Part shown: positions 29,831-37,149 of the stretch, piece by piece
How positions within the stretch are numbered: position 1 is the stretch's first letter
How the letters are laid out: every line of letters starts with the position of its first letter
DNA from: Saccharothrix coeruleofusca
GTDB lineage: Bacteria > Actinomycetota > Actinomycetes > Mycobacteriales > Pseudonocardiaceae
Length of the DNA: 38,800 bases
Assembly (NCBI RefSeq): GCF_014648515.1
Contig: NZ_BMRG01000004.1
Location: 482,645 to 521,444 of the forward strand
Direction: 5' to 3'
Made by a program: the position numbers and the translations under genes
The notes under the pieces: model-generated
Seen by the model: the letters and a program-made list of their open reading frames with translations, nothing else
Databases searched by the model: none
What the model was told of the DNA's origin: nothing

Positions 29831-30160
29831 GTGCACACTTCGCTGGCGAACTTCGACATGCCCGACGAGGAGCGCGTCAACCTCGCCGCCGAGTCCTTCC
29901 GCCTGCTGGCCGACCCGACCAGGATCAAGGTGCTCTGGGCGCTGCTGCAGGGCGAGTCCTCGGTGGCGTGCCTGGCGGAACTGGCGGGCGCGACACCCAC
30001 CTCGGTCAGCCAGCACCTGGCCAAGCTGCGCCTCGCCGGTCTGGTGAAAGGCCGCCGTGAGGGCACCTTCGTGTACTACTCGGCGGCCAACGACCACGTG
30101 CGCGGCCTGCTGGCGCAGGCGCTGTTCCACGCCGACCACGTCGACCGCGGCATGGACTGA
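29831..30160 (+). CDS. ArsR/SmtB-family metal sensor
   Basis: 109 residues from GTG 29831. Winged helix: FRLLADPTRIKVLWALLQGESSVACLAELAGATPTSVSQHLAKLRLAGLVKGRREGTFVYYSA (about 23-87). The last helix reads NDHVRGLLAQALFHADH, which aligns with the zinc-sensing alpha-5 site of CzrA (DIHV...HHANH). Three His ligands are kept while the first Asp is Asn or shifted by one. It lacks the alpha-3 CxC site. It likely represses the CDF exporter until zinc or a similar metal binds. Confidence 0.93.
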   Translation: MHTSLANFDMPDEERVNLAAESFRLLADPTRIKVLWALLQGESSVACLAELAGATPTSVSQHLAKLRLAGLVKGRREGTFVYYSAANDHVRGLLAQALFHADHVDRGMD

Positions 30161-30242
30161 GCTTCACCGGTCCGGTCCTGTACGCACCGTGCGCAGCAGG
30201 TCACGATGAGCGTCGGGAACTCATCGAGACGGGGGATCATCG

Positions 30243-31454
30243 ATGCACCCGTACGTGCTCGACCCGACCGGCCGGGACATCCACCGCGAGGCCGCCGAGC
30301 TGCGCGCCCGCGGTCCGGCGACCCCGGTGGAGCTGCCCGGCGGCGTGCGCGCCTGGGCGATCACCAGCGCCGAGCTGATCAGGCGTCTGCTGGCCGATCC
30401 GCGCGTGTCCAAGGACGCGGCCCGGCACTGGCCCCCGTGGTCCGCTGGTGAGATCCCCGAGGACTGGCCGCTGCACCTGTGGGTCTCGGCGCGCAACATG
30501 TTCACCGCTTACGGCGAGGAGCACCGCAGGCTGCGCTCGCTGGTGGCCAAGGCCTTCACCGCGCGCCGCACCGCCGCCCTGCGCCCGAGGGTGGAGCGGA
30601 TCACCGCCGACCTGCTCGACGCGCTGGCCGCCGGACCGGACCGGGTGGACCTGCGAGAGCGCTTCGCCCACCCGCTGCCCATCGAGGTGATCTGCGGCCT
30701 GTTCGGCATCCCCGACGCGGCGCGCTCCGGCCTGCGTCAGGCGGTCGACCTCATCTTCGCCACCACCACCTCGCCCGCCGAGGCGCTGGCCAACCACCAG
30801 GCCGTCTACGCCATCATCGGCGACCTGGTCGCGGACAAGCGCCGCTCGCCCGGCGACGACCTGACCAGCGACCTGGTCGCGGTGCGCGACGACGACGGCT
30901 CCCGGCTCACCGAGGCCGAACTGGTCGACACGCTGCTGCTGCTGGTCTCCGCGGGCCACGAGACCACGGTGAACCTGCTCGACCACGCCATCACCGCGCT
31001 GCTGACCCACCCCGACCAGCTGCTCGGCGTCCGCTCGGGCGCGGTGTCGTGGTCGGACGTCATCGAGGAGACGCTGCGCTGGCAGGCCCCGGTGGCGAAC
31101 CTGCCACTGCGCTACGCGGTGGAGGACCTGGTGCTCGACGGCGTGGTGATCCGCCGGGGCGAGGCGATCCTGACCGGTTACGCCGCCGCCGGGCGCGATC
31201 CGGCGGTGCACGGCGACAGCGCCGACCGGTTCGCCCCCGGCCGCGCCGACAAGAGCCACCTGGCGTTCGGCTACGGCGCGCACCACTGCCTGGGTGCGCC
31301 GCTGGCCCGGCTGGAGGCCGGGGTGGCGCTGCCCGCGCTGGTCGACCGCTTCCCCGACCTGGCGCTGGCCGTGCGGCCCGACGAGCTGCGGCCCGTGCCC
31401 TCGTTCATCTCCAACGGCCACGCCGCGCTGCCGGTGTCGCTGCGCGGCGTTTGA
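30243..31454 (+). CDS. Cytochrome P450
   Basis: 403 residues from ATG 30243 with GGGGG 7 nt upstream. All P450 landmarks are present: the I-helix SAGHETT (236-242), K-helix ExxR (EETLR, 275-279), RFAPGRADKSHLAFGYGAHHCLGAPLARLE with heme-ligand Cys349. The class I bacterial form, similar to CYP107/CYP105-like hydroxylases, needs a ferredoxin and reductase. No ferredoxin is adjacent. Substrate unknown; no polyketide or peptide synthase is nearby. A TetR gene follows after 32 bp. Confidence 0.95.
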   Translation: MHPYVLDPTGRDIHREAAELRARGPATPVELPGGVRAWAITSAELIRRLLADPRVSKDAARHWPPWSAGEIPEDWPLHLWVSARNMFTAYGEEHRRLRSLVAKAFTARRTAALRPRVERITADLLDALAAGPDRVDLRERFAHPLPIEVICGLFGIPDAARSGLRQAVDLIFATTTSPAEALANHQAVYAIIGDLVADKRRSPGDDLTSDLVAVRDDDGSRLTEAELVDTLLLLVSAGHETTVNLLDHAITALLTHPDQLLGVRSGAVSWSDVIEETLRWQAPVANLPLRYAVEDLVLDGVVIRRGEAILTGYAAAGRDPAVHGDSADRFAPGRADKSHLAFGYGAHHCLGAPLARLEAGVALPALVDRFPDLALAVRPDELRPVPSFISNGHAALPVSLRGV

Positions 31455-31470
31455 CAGCACCAAAGTGTAA

Positions 31471-31484
31471 GTGTGTACTCACAC
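31471..31484 (+). promoter_or_regulatory. Possible operator of the TetR downstream of the P450
   Basis: Inverted repeat GTGTG-TACT-CACAC immediately before the TetR start at 31,487. Likely autoregulatory. Confidence 0.45.
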
Positions 31485-31486
31485 AC

Positions 31487-32071
31487 ATGCCCGACATCCC
31501 CCGGTCCACCGCCGAAGCGCGTCGCGCGACGGTGCTCCACCGCGCCGTGCCCGTCTTCGCCCGACACGGCTACCACGCCACGCCGGTCACCGCGGTGGCC
31601 GAGGCCGCCGGGATCTCGCAGGCTTACGTGTTCCGCTTGTTCAAGGGCAAGCTGGAGCTGTTCGTCGCGGCGCTGGACCACTGCTACGAACTGATCTGCC
31701 GAACACTGCGCACCAGCGCGGAGACCGCGCCCGGTGCCGGCCCGGACGAGGTCCTGGAGGCGCTGGGGAACGCCTACGCCGACCTGATCGCCGACCGCGA
31801 CCTGCTCATGCTCCAGATCCACGCGCAGAGCGCCTCGGACATCCCCGAGGTGTGCGAGGCCATCCGGCGCGGTTACGCCGCCGTGGTGGAGACGGCGCGG
31901 GAGCTGTCGGGCGGTACCGACGAACAGGTGCAGCGGTTCATCGCACTGGGCCAGCTGTGCCACCTCATCGTCGCCGCCGACCTCGACGGCGTGGACGCGG
32001 CCTGGGCACGCACGCTGACCCGCGGGATGCGCCACCCCACCTCCCGCGAGTCGAACTCCCAGAACCCCTGA
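31487..32071 (+). CDS. TetR-family regulator
   Basis: 194 residues from ATG 31487, no strong ribosome-binding site, and the GTGTG/CACAC repeat abuts the start. HTH: RATVLHRAVPVFARHGYHATPVTAVAEAAGISQAYVFRLFKGKLELFVAALDHC (about 14-67). The C-terminal domain contains LGNAYADLIADRDLLMLQIHAQSASDIPEVCEAIRRGY, a common actinobacterial type. Its target may be itself and the P450 just upstream; no exporter is adjacent. Its C-terminal codons (SRESNSQNP) overlap a sequence resembling element A. Confidence 0.92.
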   Translation: MPDIPRSTAEARRATVLHRAVPVFARHGYHATPVTAVAEAAGISQAYVFRLFKGKLELFVAALDHCYELICRTLRTSAETAPGAGPDEVLEALGNAYADLIADRDLLMLQIHAQSASDIPEVCEAIRRGYAAVVETARELSGGTDEQVQRFIALGQLCHLIVAADLDGVDAAWARTLTRGMRHPTSRESNSQNP

Positions 32072-32123
32072 GTTCAACGCCCAGGTGACACGCCGTCCAC
32101 CCCGCATCGGACACGCGCCACCT

Positions 32124-32172
32124 CGGGTAGTGGTTACCGGCCCCTGGGAGCGGGTCGGGTAGTACTTGCAGG
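32124..32172. repeat. Intergenic repeat element B, copy 2
   Basis: CGGGTAGTGGTTA starts at 32,124 and CGGGTAGTACTTGCAGG at 32,156, the same boxes, order, orientation and 32-bp spacing as at 9,045-9,093; the middle differs. A weak element A-like stretch precedes it (32,048-32,085), as at the first locus. Confidence 0.6.
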
Positions 32173-32190
32173 CGGGGTTGGCGATGGACG

Positions 32191-32222
32191 GGACGGTACC
32201 GTCCATGAGTTAGGGTGGCGCC
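32191..32222 (+). promoter_or_regulatory. TetR operator (perfect palindrome) and leaderless promoter
   Basis: GGACGGTACCGTCC (32,191-32,204) is a perfect 14-bp palindrome within ATGGAC...GTCCAT. TAGGGT (32,211-32,216) is a -10 hexamer 6 nt before ATG 32223, so the transcript is probably leaderless and repressed by its own product. Confidence 0.7.
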
Positions 32223-32819
32223 ATGACCCGTCGCGCACCGTCCGGGGCGGCCGTGCTGCAGCCCGGCATCACCGCTGCCATCACCGATGCCGTCCTGGCC
32301 GAGCTGGTGGAGCGGGGTTACGCGCGGCTGTCCATGGAAGGGGTGGCCAAGCGCGCCGGGGCGGGCAAGAGCGCCCTGTACCGGCGGTGGCGCACCAAGC
32401 AGGAGATGGTGCTGGCGGTGCTCGCCGAGATCAGCGTGCCGAGGGTCGAAGTGGTCGACACCGGCACGCTGCGCGGCGACCTGCACGCCCTGGTGACCTC
32501 CGTCGCCGCCTGGCTGACCGAACCGCCGTTCTCCCGGATCATCCCCGACCTGGTGGCCGAGATCACCCGCGCGCCCGACCTGGCCGAGGCCATCGCGGCC
32601 TCCATCGGCGCGCCCCGGCGGGCGCTGGCCAGGAAGGTGCTGGAGCGGGCCGTGGCGCGCGGCGAACTGGCCCCCGACACCGACCTGGAGATGGCCCAGG
32701 ACCTGCCCGCCGCGCTGGTCTACTGGCGGATGGTGGTGCGGCGGGCACCGGTCGAGCCGGACTACCTCGACCGGGTCACCGACACCGTGCTGCGCGCGCT
32801 GGGGGCCGCGTCCGGCTGA
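32223..32819 (+). CDS. TetR-family regulator
   Basis: 198 residues from ATG 32223. HTH: ITDAVLAELVERGYARLSMEGVAKRAGAGKSALYRRWRTKQEMVLAVLAE (about 20-70), followed by the TetR_C_11-type domain (VTSVAAWLTEPPFSRIIPDLVAEITRAPDLAEAIAASIG and RKVLERAVARGELAPDTDLEMAQDLPAALVYWRMVV), common among regulators of exporters and oxidoreductases. No target is adjacent except the convergent DUF5709 gene, so it may act elsewhere or only on itself through the palindrome upstream. Confidence 0.93.
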   Translation: MTRRAPSGAAVLQPGITAAITDAVLAELVERGYARLSMEGVAKRAGAGKSALYRRWRTKQEMVLAVLAEISVPRVEVVDTGTLRGDLHALVTSVAAWLTEPPFSRIIPDLVAEITRAPDLAEAIAASIGAPRRALARKVLERAVARGELAPDTDLEMAQDLPAALVYWRMVVRRAPVEPDYLDRVTDTVLRALGAASG

Positions 32820-32862
32820 AGCGGCCCGATCGCGCCACCGGGGCGGCCGCGGTCCCCCACCG

Positions 32863-33324
32863 TCACTGCCGGTCGTGCGGCAGGCGCGCGGAACTGGCGA
32901 ACGAGCTGGCGTCGTCGGCCGTCTGACCGCGTCGCGCCGCCTCGGCCAGCGCCTCGTCGTCCAGGTCGGGGTCGGGCGCGGGAACGGTGTCCGGTTCCAC
33001 GTCCGACGCGACGTCGGCCAGGTCCTGGTTGACCGGGTCCTCCTCGTCTGCGGTCTGCGCGGCCGTCTCCGGCTGCTCCTCGGCCAACCGCTCGTCCAGC
33101 GGGCGCGGGGTGCGCTGCTCGTAGGGGGTGGTGCCGTACTGGTCGGCGCCGACCCACCGCTCCGGCGGGTCCATGCCCGCCTCCAGGGGGTCGAGCCTGA
33201 GCCGGTCCTCGTCCAGGTCCTCCGCGCTGTTCAGCGCGGCGGGATCGGTTTCCACCGCATCGGGCGAACCGGTGTCGTGCGGCGGGGTGTAGGAACCGAA
33301 CTCCTGTTCTTCGCTTGAGGTCAT
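32863..33324 (-). CDS. DUF5709 family acidic protein
   Basis: 153 residues from ATG 33324. Highly acidic (many Asp/Glu, few hydrophobic residues). The centre carries the DUF5709 pattern: RLRLDPLEAGMDPPERWVGADQYGTTPYEQRTPRPLDERLAEEQPE (about 47-90). The family is restricted to Actinobacteria and has no known function; members often lie near other small stress-associated genes, as here. Probably soluble and partly disordered. Confidence 0.8.
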   Translation of the reverse strand: MTSSEEQEFGSYTPPHDTGSPDAVETDPAALNSAEDLDEDRLRLDPLEAGMDPPERWVGADQYGTTPYEQRTPRPLDERLAEEQPETAAQTADEEDPVNQDLADVASDVEPDTVPAPDPDLDDEALAEAARRGQTADDASSFASSARLPHDRQ

Positions 33325-33430
33325 GGACGCCGTGTACCCACGATCATGCCGAAGACACCACTCCAGTCGGGAACACCACACGACCCGGTGTCCTCGCCGA
33401 GGGCGGTCGGTGCGCTCCGTGCCCTTTTCG

Positions 33431-34102
33431 TCAGCTCCGCGGGTGCGCGGGCGCCCCCCTGCCCTCGCGGGAGCCCCGGTAGGCCGCCAGCCTGAGCCTG
33501 ACCAGCACGCCCGGCGCCGGACGCAGCTCGGGGTGGTGGTTGACCATCGGGTCGAACCACTCCACCCGCTCGGGCTCGCCGCGCACCTCCAGCTCCGCCA
33601 CCGCCCGCCAGCGGCCGAAGGGCTCCGCCACGGTCAGGGTGAACACGACCGGGTGACGTTCGGCCGCCGCGCGGAACGCCTCGGTCGAACTGGGCAGCCG
33701 CTCGCCGCCCGCCGGGAACGCCCCGATCCACCGCAGGCCGCCATCGACCCGGTACGGCAGCACCGTGCTGTAGGGCCGGGCTCGCCAGTTCCGCCGCGGC
33801 AGCGGCAGCGCGCGCAGCACGGGCAGCGATCCCGAGCTGTCGAACAGCAGGTCCAGCGGCCCACCGGGCCTGCCGCCGGGCACGCGCACCGCCAAGCCGA
33901 GCACGTCGGGCCACGTGCCGGGCGTGCCCGCCCCCTTGGACACGCGCACCAGCACGTCCCGCTCGGGTTCGCCACCCGACAGCAGCCGGGCCACCGGATC
34001 TCGCCCGGTGGCCCGCAGCACGCCGCGCAGCGCCACTCCCGGCGAGTGCACCGCCCGCGCGTGCCGCCACCTCGCCAGTACTCGGAAGACCGTGTCGATC
34101 AC
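33431..34102 (-). CDS. Conserved hypothetical protein, weak catalase-superfamily resemblance
   Basis: 223 residues from GTG 34102, with AGGAG 5 nt upstream. Blocks: VALRGVLRATGRDPVARLLSG, VLVRVSKGAGTPGTWPDVLGLAVRVPGG, DLLFDSSGSLPVLRALPLPRRNWRARPYSTVLPYRV and WIGAFPAGGERLPSS. The phrase VRVSKGAGTPGTWPDVLGLAVRV recalls the VRFSKG..G.PD..G.A.R region of catalase-like proteins. The normal catalase heme-site Tyr and distal His are not evident, so catalase activity is doubtful. Homologues are sometimes named phosphodiesterase in actinobacteria, without evidence I can check. Not in an obvious operon. Confidence 0.7.
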   Translation of the reverse strand: MIDTVFRVLARWRHARAVHSPGVALRGVLRATGRDPVARLLSGGEPERDVLVRVSKGAGTPGTWPDVLGLAVRVPGGRPGGPLDLLFDSSGSLPVLRALPLPRRNWRARPYSTVLPYRVDGGLRWIGAFPAGGERLPSSTEAFRAAAERHPVVFTLTVAEPFGRWRAVAELEVRGEPERVEWFDPMVNHHPELRPAPGVLVRLRLAAYRGSREGRGAPAHPRS

Positions 34103-34195
34103 GAGCACTCCTCCCTTTCCGGGTCGTCCCCGGATACCCCGCCCGCACGGGTGTAGGCCCCGTTTGCCCGTGGCCCGGTCGGGTAGCCGACCGCC

Positions 34196-34528
34196 ATGAG
34201 CACCAACGAGCTACCGATTCCGGACTACGACCAGATCCCGCTGGGCGACTTGCGGCACCGCGTGCGGTCGCTCTCCGAGCAGGAGCTGCGGGGCGTGCTG
34301 GAGCACGAGCGCGAGCACGGCAACCGCGCGCCGGTGCTGCAGGTGCTGACCGCGCGGCTGGAGGAGCTGGAGGGCGGCGCCGAGCCGTCCGGCGGCGACC
34401 CGCGCAACGCGCCGGAGGTCGCGGGCGCCTCGGGCGTTCCGCCGGTCTCGCCCGAGCACTCGCCGGAGGACAACACGCCGCTGCGGCACGGGGTCTACGG
34501 GCAGACCCCCGCACGAGGGCGGAACTGA
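34196..34528 (+). CDS. Small conserved actinobacterial protein (DUF8129-like)
   Basis: 110 residues from ATG 34196. The first 65 residues are the conserved part: ELPIPDYDQIPLGDLRHRVRSLSEQELRGVLEHEREHGNRAPVLQVLTARLEELEGGAEPSGGD, a helical pair found in many actinobacterial small proteins. The rest is Pro/Ser/Asp-rich. No membrane segment. Function unknown. It is followed 3 bp after its stop by a 59-codon gene. Confidence 0.75.
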   Translation: MSTNELPIPDYDQIPLGDLRHRVRSLSEQELRGVLEHEREHGNRAPVLQVLTARLEELEGGAEPSGGDPRNAPEVAGASGVPPVSPEHSPEDNTPLRHGVYGQTPARGRN

Positions 34529-34531
34529 GCC

Positions 34532-34711
34532 ATGGCCGAGCCGAGAGGACGCCCGGTCGAGCTCGACGGCAACACCGCAAGCGCCATGGCGGACGACCCG
34601 GACTTCGCCGGTGAGCACACCCGGCCGACGGTGGCCGACGACCAGGAGCGCCCCTCCGACGAAGCCGAACCGGCGGGTCGGGGTGGCGACGGCGGGATGG
34701 ACCCCGTCTGA
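34532..34711 (+). CDS. Small acidic hypothetical protein
   Basis: 59 residues from ATG 34532 (MAEPRGRPVELDGNTASAMADDPDFAGEHTRP...GGMDPV). It begins 3 bp after the preceding stop and ends just before a perfect 18-bp terminator, so it looks like the last gene of a two-gene transcript. Acidic, without hydrophobic segments or Cys. Codon use matches neighbours. Function unknown. Confidence 0.6.
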   Translation: MAEPRGRPVELDGNTASAMADDPDFAGEHTRPTVADDQERPSDEAEPAGRGGDGGMDPV

Positions 34712-34712
34712 C

Positions 34713-34754
34713 GTCCGGCCTCCGCGCCGCACCGCCGCGGCGCGGAGGCCGGAC
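34713..34754. terminator. 18-bp perfect hairpin between convergent genes
   Basis: Arms 34,713-34,730 (beginning GTCCGGCCTCC) and 34,737-34,754 (ending GGAGGCCGGAC), loop ACCGCC. Bidirectional terminator for the small acidic gene and the alcohol dehydrogenase. Confidence 0.85.
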
Positions 34755-34773
34755 TCGGGAGCCGCTGGGCGCG

Positions 34774-35943
34774 TCAGGGCTGGAAGACCGATCGGACGCA
34801 GTCGTCCTCCTTGTCCTTGAACAGCTGGTAGCCGCGAGGGGCCTCGGCCAGCGGCATCACGTGCGTGGCCAGGTGCCCGGTGGACAGCTCGCCCTTGGCG
34901 ATGCGGTCGAGCAGCATCGGGATGTAGCGCTGGCCGTGCTGCTGCGCCCCGCGCACCGTCAGCCCCTTGTTGAGCACCGCACCCAGCGGGAACTTGTCGA
35001 CGAACCCGCTGAACACGCCCAGCACGAACACCGAGCCGCCCTTGCGGCAGTTGTGGATGGCCTCGCGCACCGCGATCGGCCTGTCGGTTTCCAGCTTGAG
35101 CTTGCTCTTGACCTGGTCGTAGACGTACTGCGGGCCGTCGCTGTGCGCCTCGCAGCCCACCGCCTCGATGCACACGTCCGGACCACGCCCGCCGGTGGCC
35201 TCGCGCAGCGCCGCGCCGACGTCGACCCGCTGGTAGTTCAGCGTCTCCACGCCGAAGGTCCGCTCGGCCTGCCGCAGCCGGTAGTCGAAGCGGTCGATCA
35301 CCAGCACCCGCTCCGCGCCCAGCAGCTGCGCCGCCCGCGCGGCCATCTGCCCGACCGCGCCGCAGCCCCACACCGCCACGGTGTCGCCGGGCTGAACCCC
35401 GCCCAGATCCGCCCCCATCCACCCGGTGGGCACCGAGTCGGAGGCGAACAGGGCGCTCAGGTCGTCCACGCCCTCGGGGATCGGGATGGCGGTGTGGTCG
35501 GCGAAGGGCACCCGCACGTACTCCGCGTGGCTGCCCCGGAACCCGCCCATGGCGTGGGAGTAGCCGAAGATGCCGCCGGGGTCGGCGCCCCACAGCGCCT
35601 GCGTGATACCGGGGTTGGTGTTGGTGTTGTCGCACAGCGACCACAGGTCGTGCTTGCAGTAGTAGCACTCACCGCAGCCGATGAAGGACGCCACCACCAC
35701 CCGGTCGCCGACCTTGTGCCGGGTCACGCCCGGCCCGACCTCGACCACCTCGCCCATGAACTCGTGGCCGATCACGTCACCGGCCTGCATGAACGGGATG
35801 TGGCCGGTGAGCAGGTGCAGGTCGGAGCCGCAGGCGGTGCTCAGCCCGACCTTGAGGACGACGTCCTTGTCGTCGAGGACCTTCGGGTCGGGCACGTCCT
35901 GCACCCGGACGTCGTTGATCCCCTCCCAGCACAGCGCCTTCAC
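34774..35943 (-). CDS. Zinc-dependent alcohol dehydrogenase (formaldehyde dehydrogenase-like subgroup)
   Basis: 389 residues from GTG 35943, overlapping the previous stop (GTGA). Catalytic zinc ligands: Cys in STACGSDLH and the GHEFMGEVVEVG block (His-Glu). Structural zinc: GCGECYYCKHDLWSLC. NAD-binding motif: TVAVWGCGAVGQMAARAAQLLGAERVLVIDRFDYRL, where Asp after the strand favours NAD. The insert between the domains (GYSHAMGGFRGSHAEYVRVPFADHTAIPIPEG) and the long VYDQVKSKLKLETDRPIAVREAIHNCRKGGSV region are those of the glutathione-independent formaldehyde dehydrogenase-like subgroup. Substrate unknown. Co-translated with the preceding small gene. A copy of its 3' end occurs at 37.94 kb. Confidence 0.92.
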   Translation of the reverse strand: MKALCWEGINDVRVQDVPDPKVLDDKDVVLKVGLSTACGSDLHLLTGHIPFMQAGDVIGHEFMGEVVEVGPGVTRHKVGDRVVVASFIGCGECYYCKHDLWSLCDNTNTNPGITQALWGADPGGIFGYSHAMGGFRGSHAEYVRVPFADHTAIPIPEGVDDLSALFASDSVPTGWMGADLGGVQPGDTVAVWGCGAVGQMAARAAQLLGAERVLVIDRFDYRLRQAERTFGVETLNYQRVDVGAALREATGGRGPDVCIEAVGCEAHSDGPQYVYDQVKSKLKLETDRPIAVREAIHNCRKGGSVFVLGVFSGFVDKFPLGAVLNKGLTVRGAQQHGQRYIPMLLDRIAKGELSTGHLATHVMPLAEAPRGYQLFKDKEDDCVRSVFQP

Positions 35944-36374
35944 AGCCGCCCCTCCCCCTTCGACTTGCCGATGACCAGCTGCAGCACCTTGCCCGCCGGG
36001 CCGGGGTGGGTGGTGCCGGTGGTGTCCGGCTGGACCACCAGGCCGGTCTCCAGCAGCGACTTGGCCTGCCGCAGCGCGATCCGCAACTCCTCGCGGGAGA
36101 CCTCCTCGCCGATCGGGCGGGCCAGCAGTTCGGTGCCCTTGTCGCCGGGAGCGGGGCGGAAGCGGACCTCGATCCGGTCGCGCAGCCGCTCCAGCGGCTC
36201 GGGCAGCGACGCCGCGCCGGTCACCTGGTCCAGCGGCCGGTAGGCGGTCACCGCCAACCAGTGCTCCTCCCGGCCCTTCTTGTGCCCGTCCGCGGTGTGG
36301 CTGGTCAACCTGCGCGCCAGCGCGACCGCCGCGCCGACCCCGGCCACGACCGCGGCCCTGCTCGCTGTCCTCAT
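35940..36374 (-). CDS. Conserved hypothetical protein with N-terminal hydrophobic segment
   Basis: 144 residues from ATG 36374, with GAGAGGG 6 nt upstream. An N-terminal segment RAAVVAGVGAAVALARRLTS is a short membrane anchor or signal. The rest reads EEHWLAVTAYRPLDQVTGAASLPEPLERLRDRIEVRFRPAPGDKGTELLARP then REELRIALRQAKSLLETGLVVQPDTTGT. This combination recalls small actinobacterial proteins linked to SRPBCC-type proteins and alcohol dehydrogenases. It overlaps the dehydrogenase start by four bases, so the two may work together. Function unknown. Confidence 0.75.
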   Translation of the reverse strand: MRTASRAAVVAGVGAAVALARRLTSHTADGHKKGREEHWLAVTAYRPLDQVTGAASLPEPLERLRDRIEVRFRPAPGDKGTELLARPIGEEVSREELRIALRQAKSLLETGLVVQPDTTGTTHPGPAGKVLQLVIGKSKGEGRL

Positions 36375-36392
36375 GTCCCGCCCTCTCGACAT

Positions 36393-36428
36393 CGCCGAAG
36401 CCTGCGGGTACCCCCGCGGGCTTCGGCG
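36393..36428 (-). other. 16-bp hairpin in the 5' region of the 36,374 gene
   Basis: Arms 36,393-36,408 (beginning CGCCGAAGCC) and 36,413-36,428 (ending GGCTTCGGCG) with loop TACC and one G-T pair, ending 19 bp upstream of the ATG. No gene ends here, so it may be a stable mRNA leader. The rest of 36,429-36,600 holds nothing I can call. Confidence 0.45.
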
Positions 36429-36603
36429 ACGCCTGTCCGGCCGAAATCGCCCCCATCGGTCGAGCCGGACGAGCCCCGCTCACCGTGCGGCTCGAACGCT
36501 CCTCCGGTGAGGGGATCGGCGCTGAGAACGAGATGCTCCTCCACCACGTCACCACGGGTATCGGAACGCCTCGTGCGCGCCTCCGACGACGTATCAAGCC
36601 CGT

Positions 36604-36609
36604 TAGCAT
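36604..36609 (+). promoter_or_regulatory. Probable -10 box of the 36,639 gene
   Basis: TAGCAT (TAnnnT) about 30 bp before the ATG, leaving a short leader that carries GGAGAGG. Confidence 0.4.
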
Positions 36610-36638
36610 CGCGGCAGCGAGGAACGCGGAGAGGACGG

Positions 36639-37007
36639 ATGATGATCACGGGCGTGCTGATAGCCGAGAGCCTCCGCACCGGCACGACGCTGGACCACAC
36701 CCGCCTCGTCGTCCAGGAGATCAAGCGCGTCGCCGTGCGGAACCCCACCGCGGACCAGCCCCCGGTCTGGACCCTGCTCAGCTTCGAGGCTCCCGACGCG
36801 GACGCGGACGCGTTGGCCCGCGCTTTCTCCGACGCGCTGGACCAACCCGGCTGGTACGCCGACTTCCGCACACCCGACGAGACCTTCGTGGTCTTCCCCG
36901 GCCGGATCTTCCGCTACTCGCGGGGTGACCGGACTGGACGGACCGAAGCCCAGGCGCACGGCCGGAGCATCGGCATCCCCGATGAACAACTCGACTGGCC
37001 CGTGTAG
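36639..37007 (+). CDS. Small conserved hypothetical protein
   Basis: 122 residues from ATG 36639 (a second ATG follows directly), with GGAGAGG 5-6 nt upstream. The sequence TGVLIAESLRTGTTLDHTRLVVQEIKRVAVRNPTADQPPVWTLLSFEAPDADADALARAFSDALDQPGWYADFRTPDETFVVFPGRIFRYSRGD suggests a small alpha/beta domain found as a stand-alone protein in many actinomycetes. No catalytic motif is visible. Function unknown. Confidence 0.7.
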   Translation: MMITGVLIAESLRTGTTLDHTRLVVQEIKRVAVRNPTADQPPVWTLLSFEAPDADADALARAFSDALDQPGWYADFRTPDETFVVFPGRIFRYSRGDRTGRTEAQAHGRSIGIPDEQLDWPV

Positions 37008-37135
37008 CCGGTCCCTCCACCCCGGTGACCGAACGCGCACCGAGGTGGACTTCCGCCGCCCCCCGGATACCAGTCGTCGCGCGGCGTCCGGGGCGGCCGC
37101 ACCGACGGCGACCTCGCCGTTCACGGCACCAGCGG

Positions 37136-37149
37136 TAGCATGATCACCT
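37136..37149 (+). promoter_or_regulatory. Probable leaderless promoter of the GNAT gene
   Basis: TAGCAT (37,136-37,141) lies 8 nt before GTG 37150, which would place the transcription start at or beside the start codon. Confidence 0.45.

Noticed and set aside
30243-32819. P450 plus two TetR genes considered as part of a biosynthetic gene cluster
   Set aside because: No polyketide synthase, NRPS, terpene cyclase or RiPP genes are in the window; the P450 stands alone.
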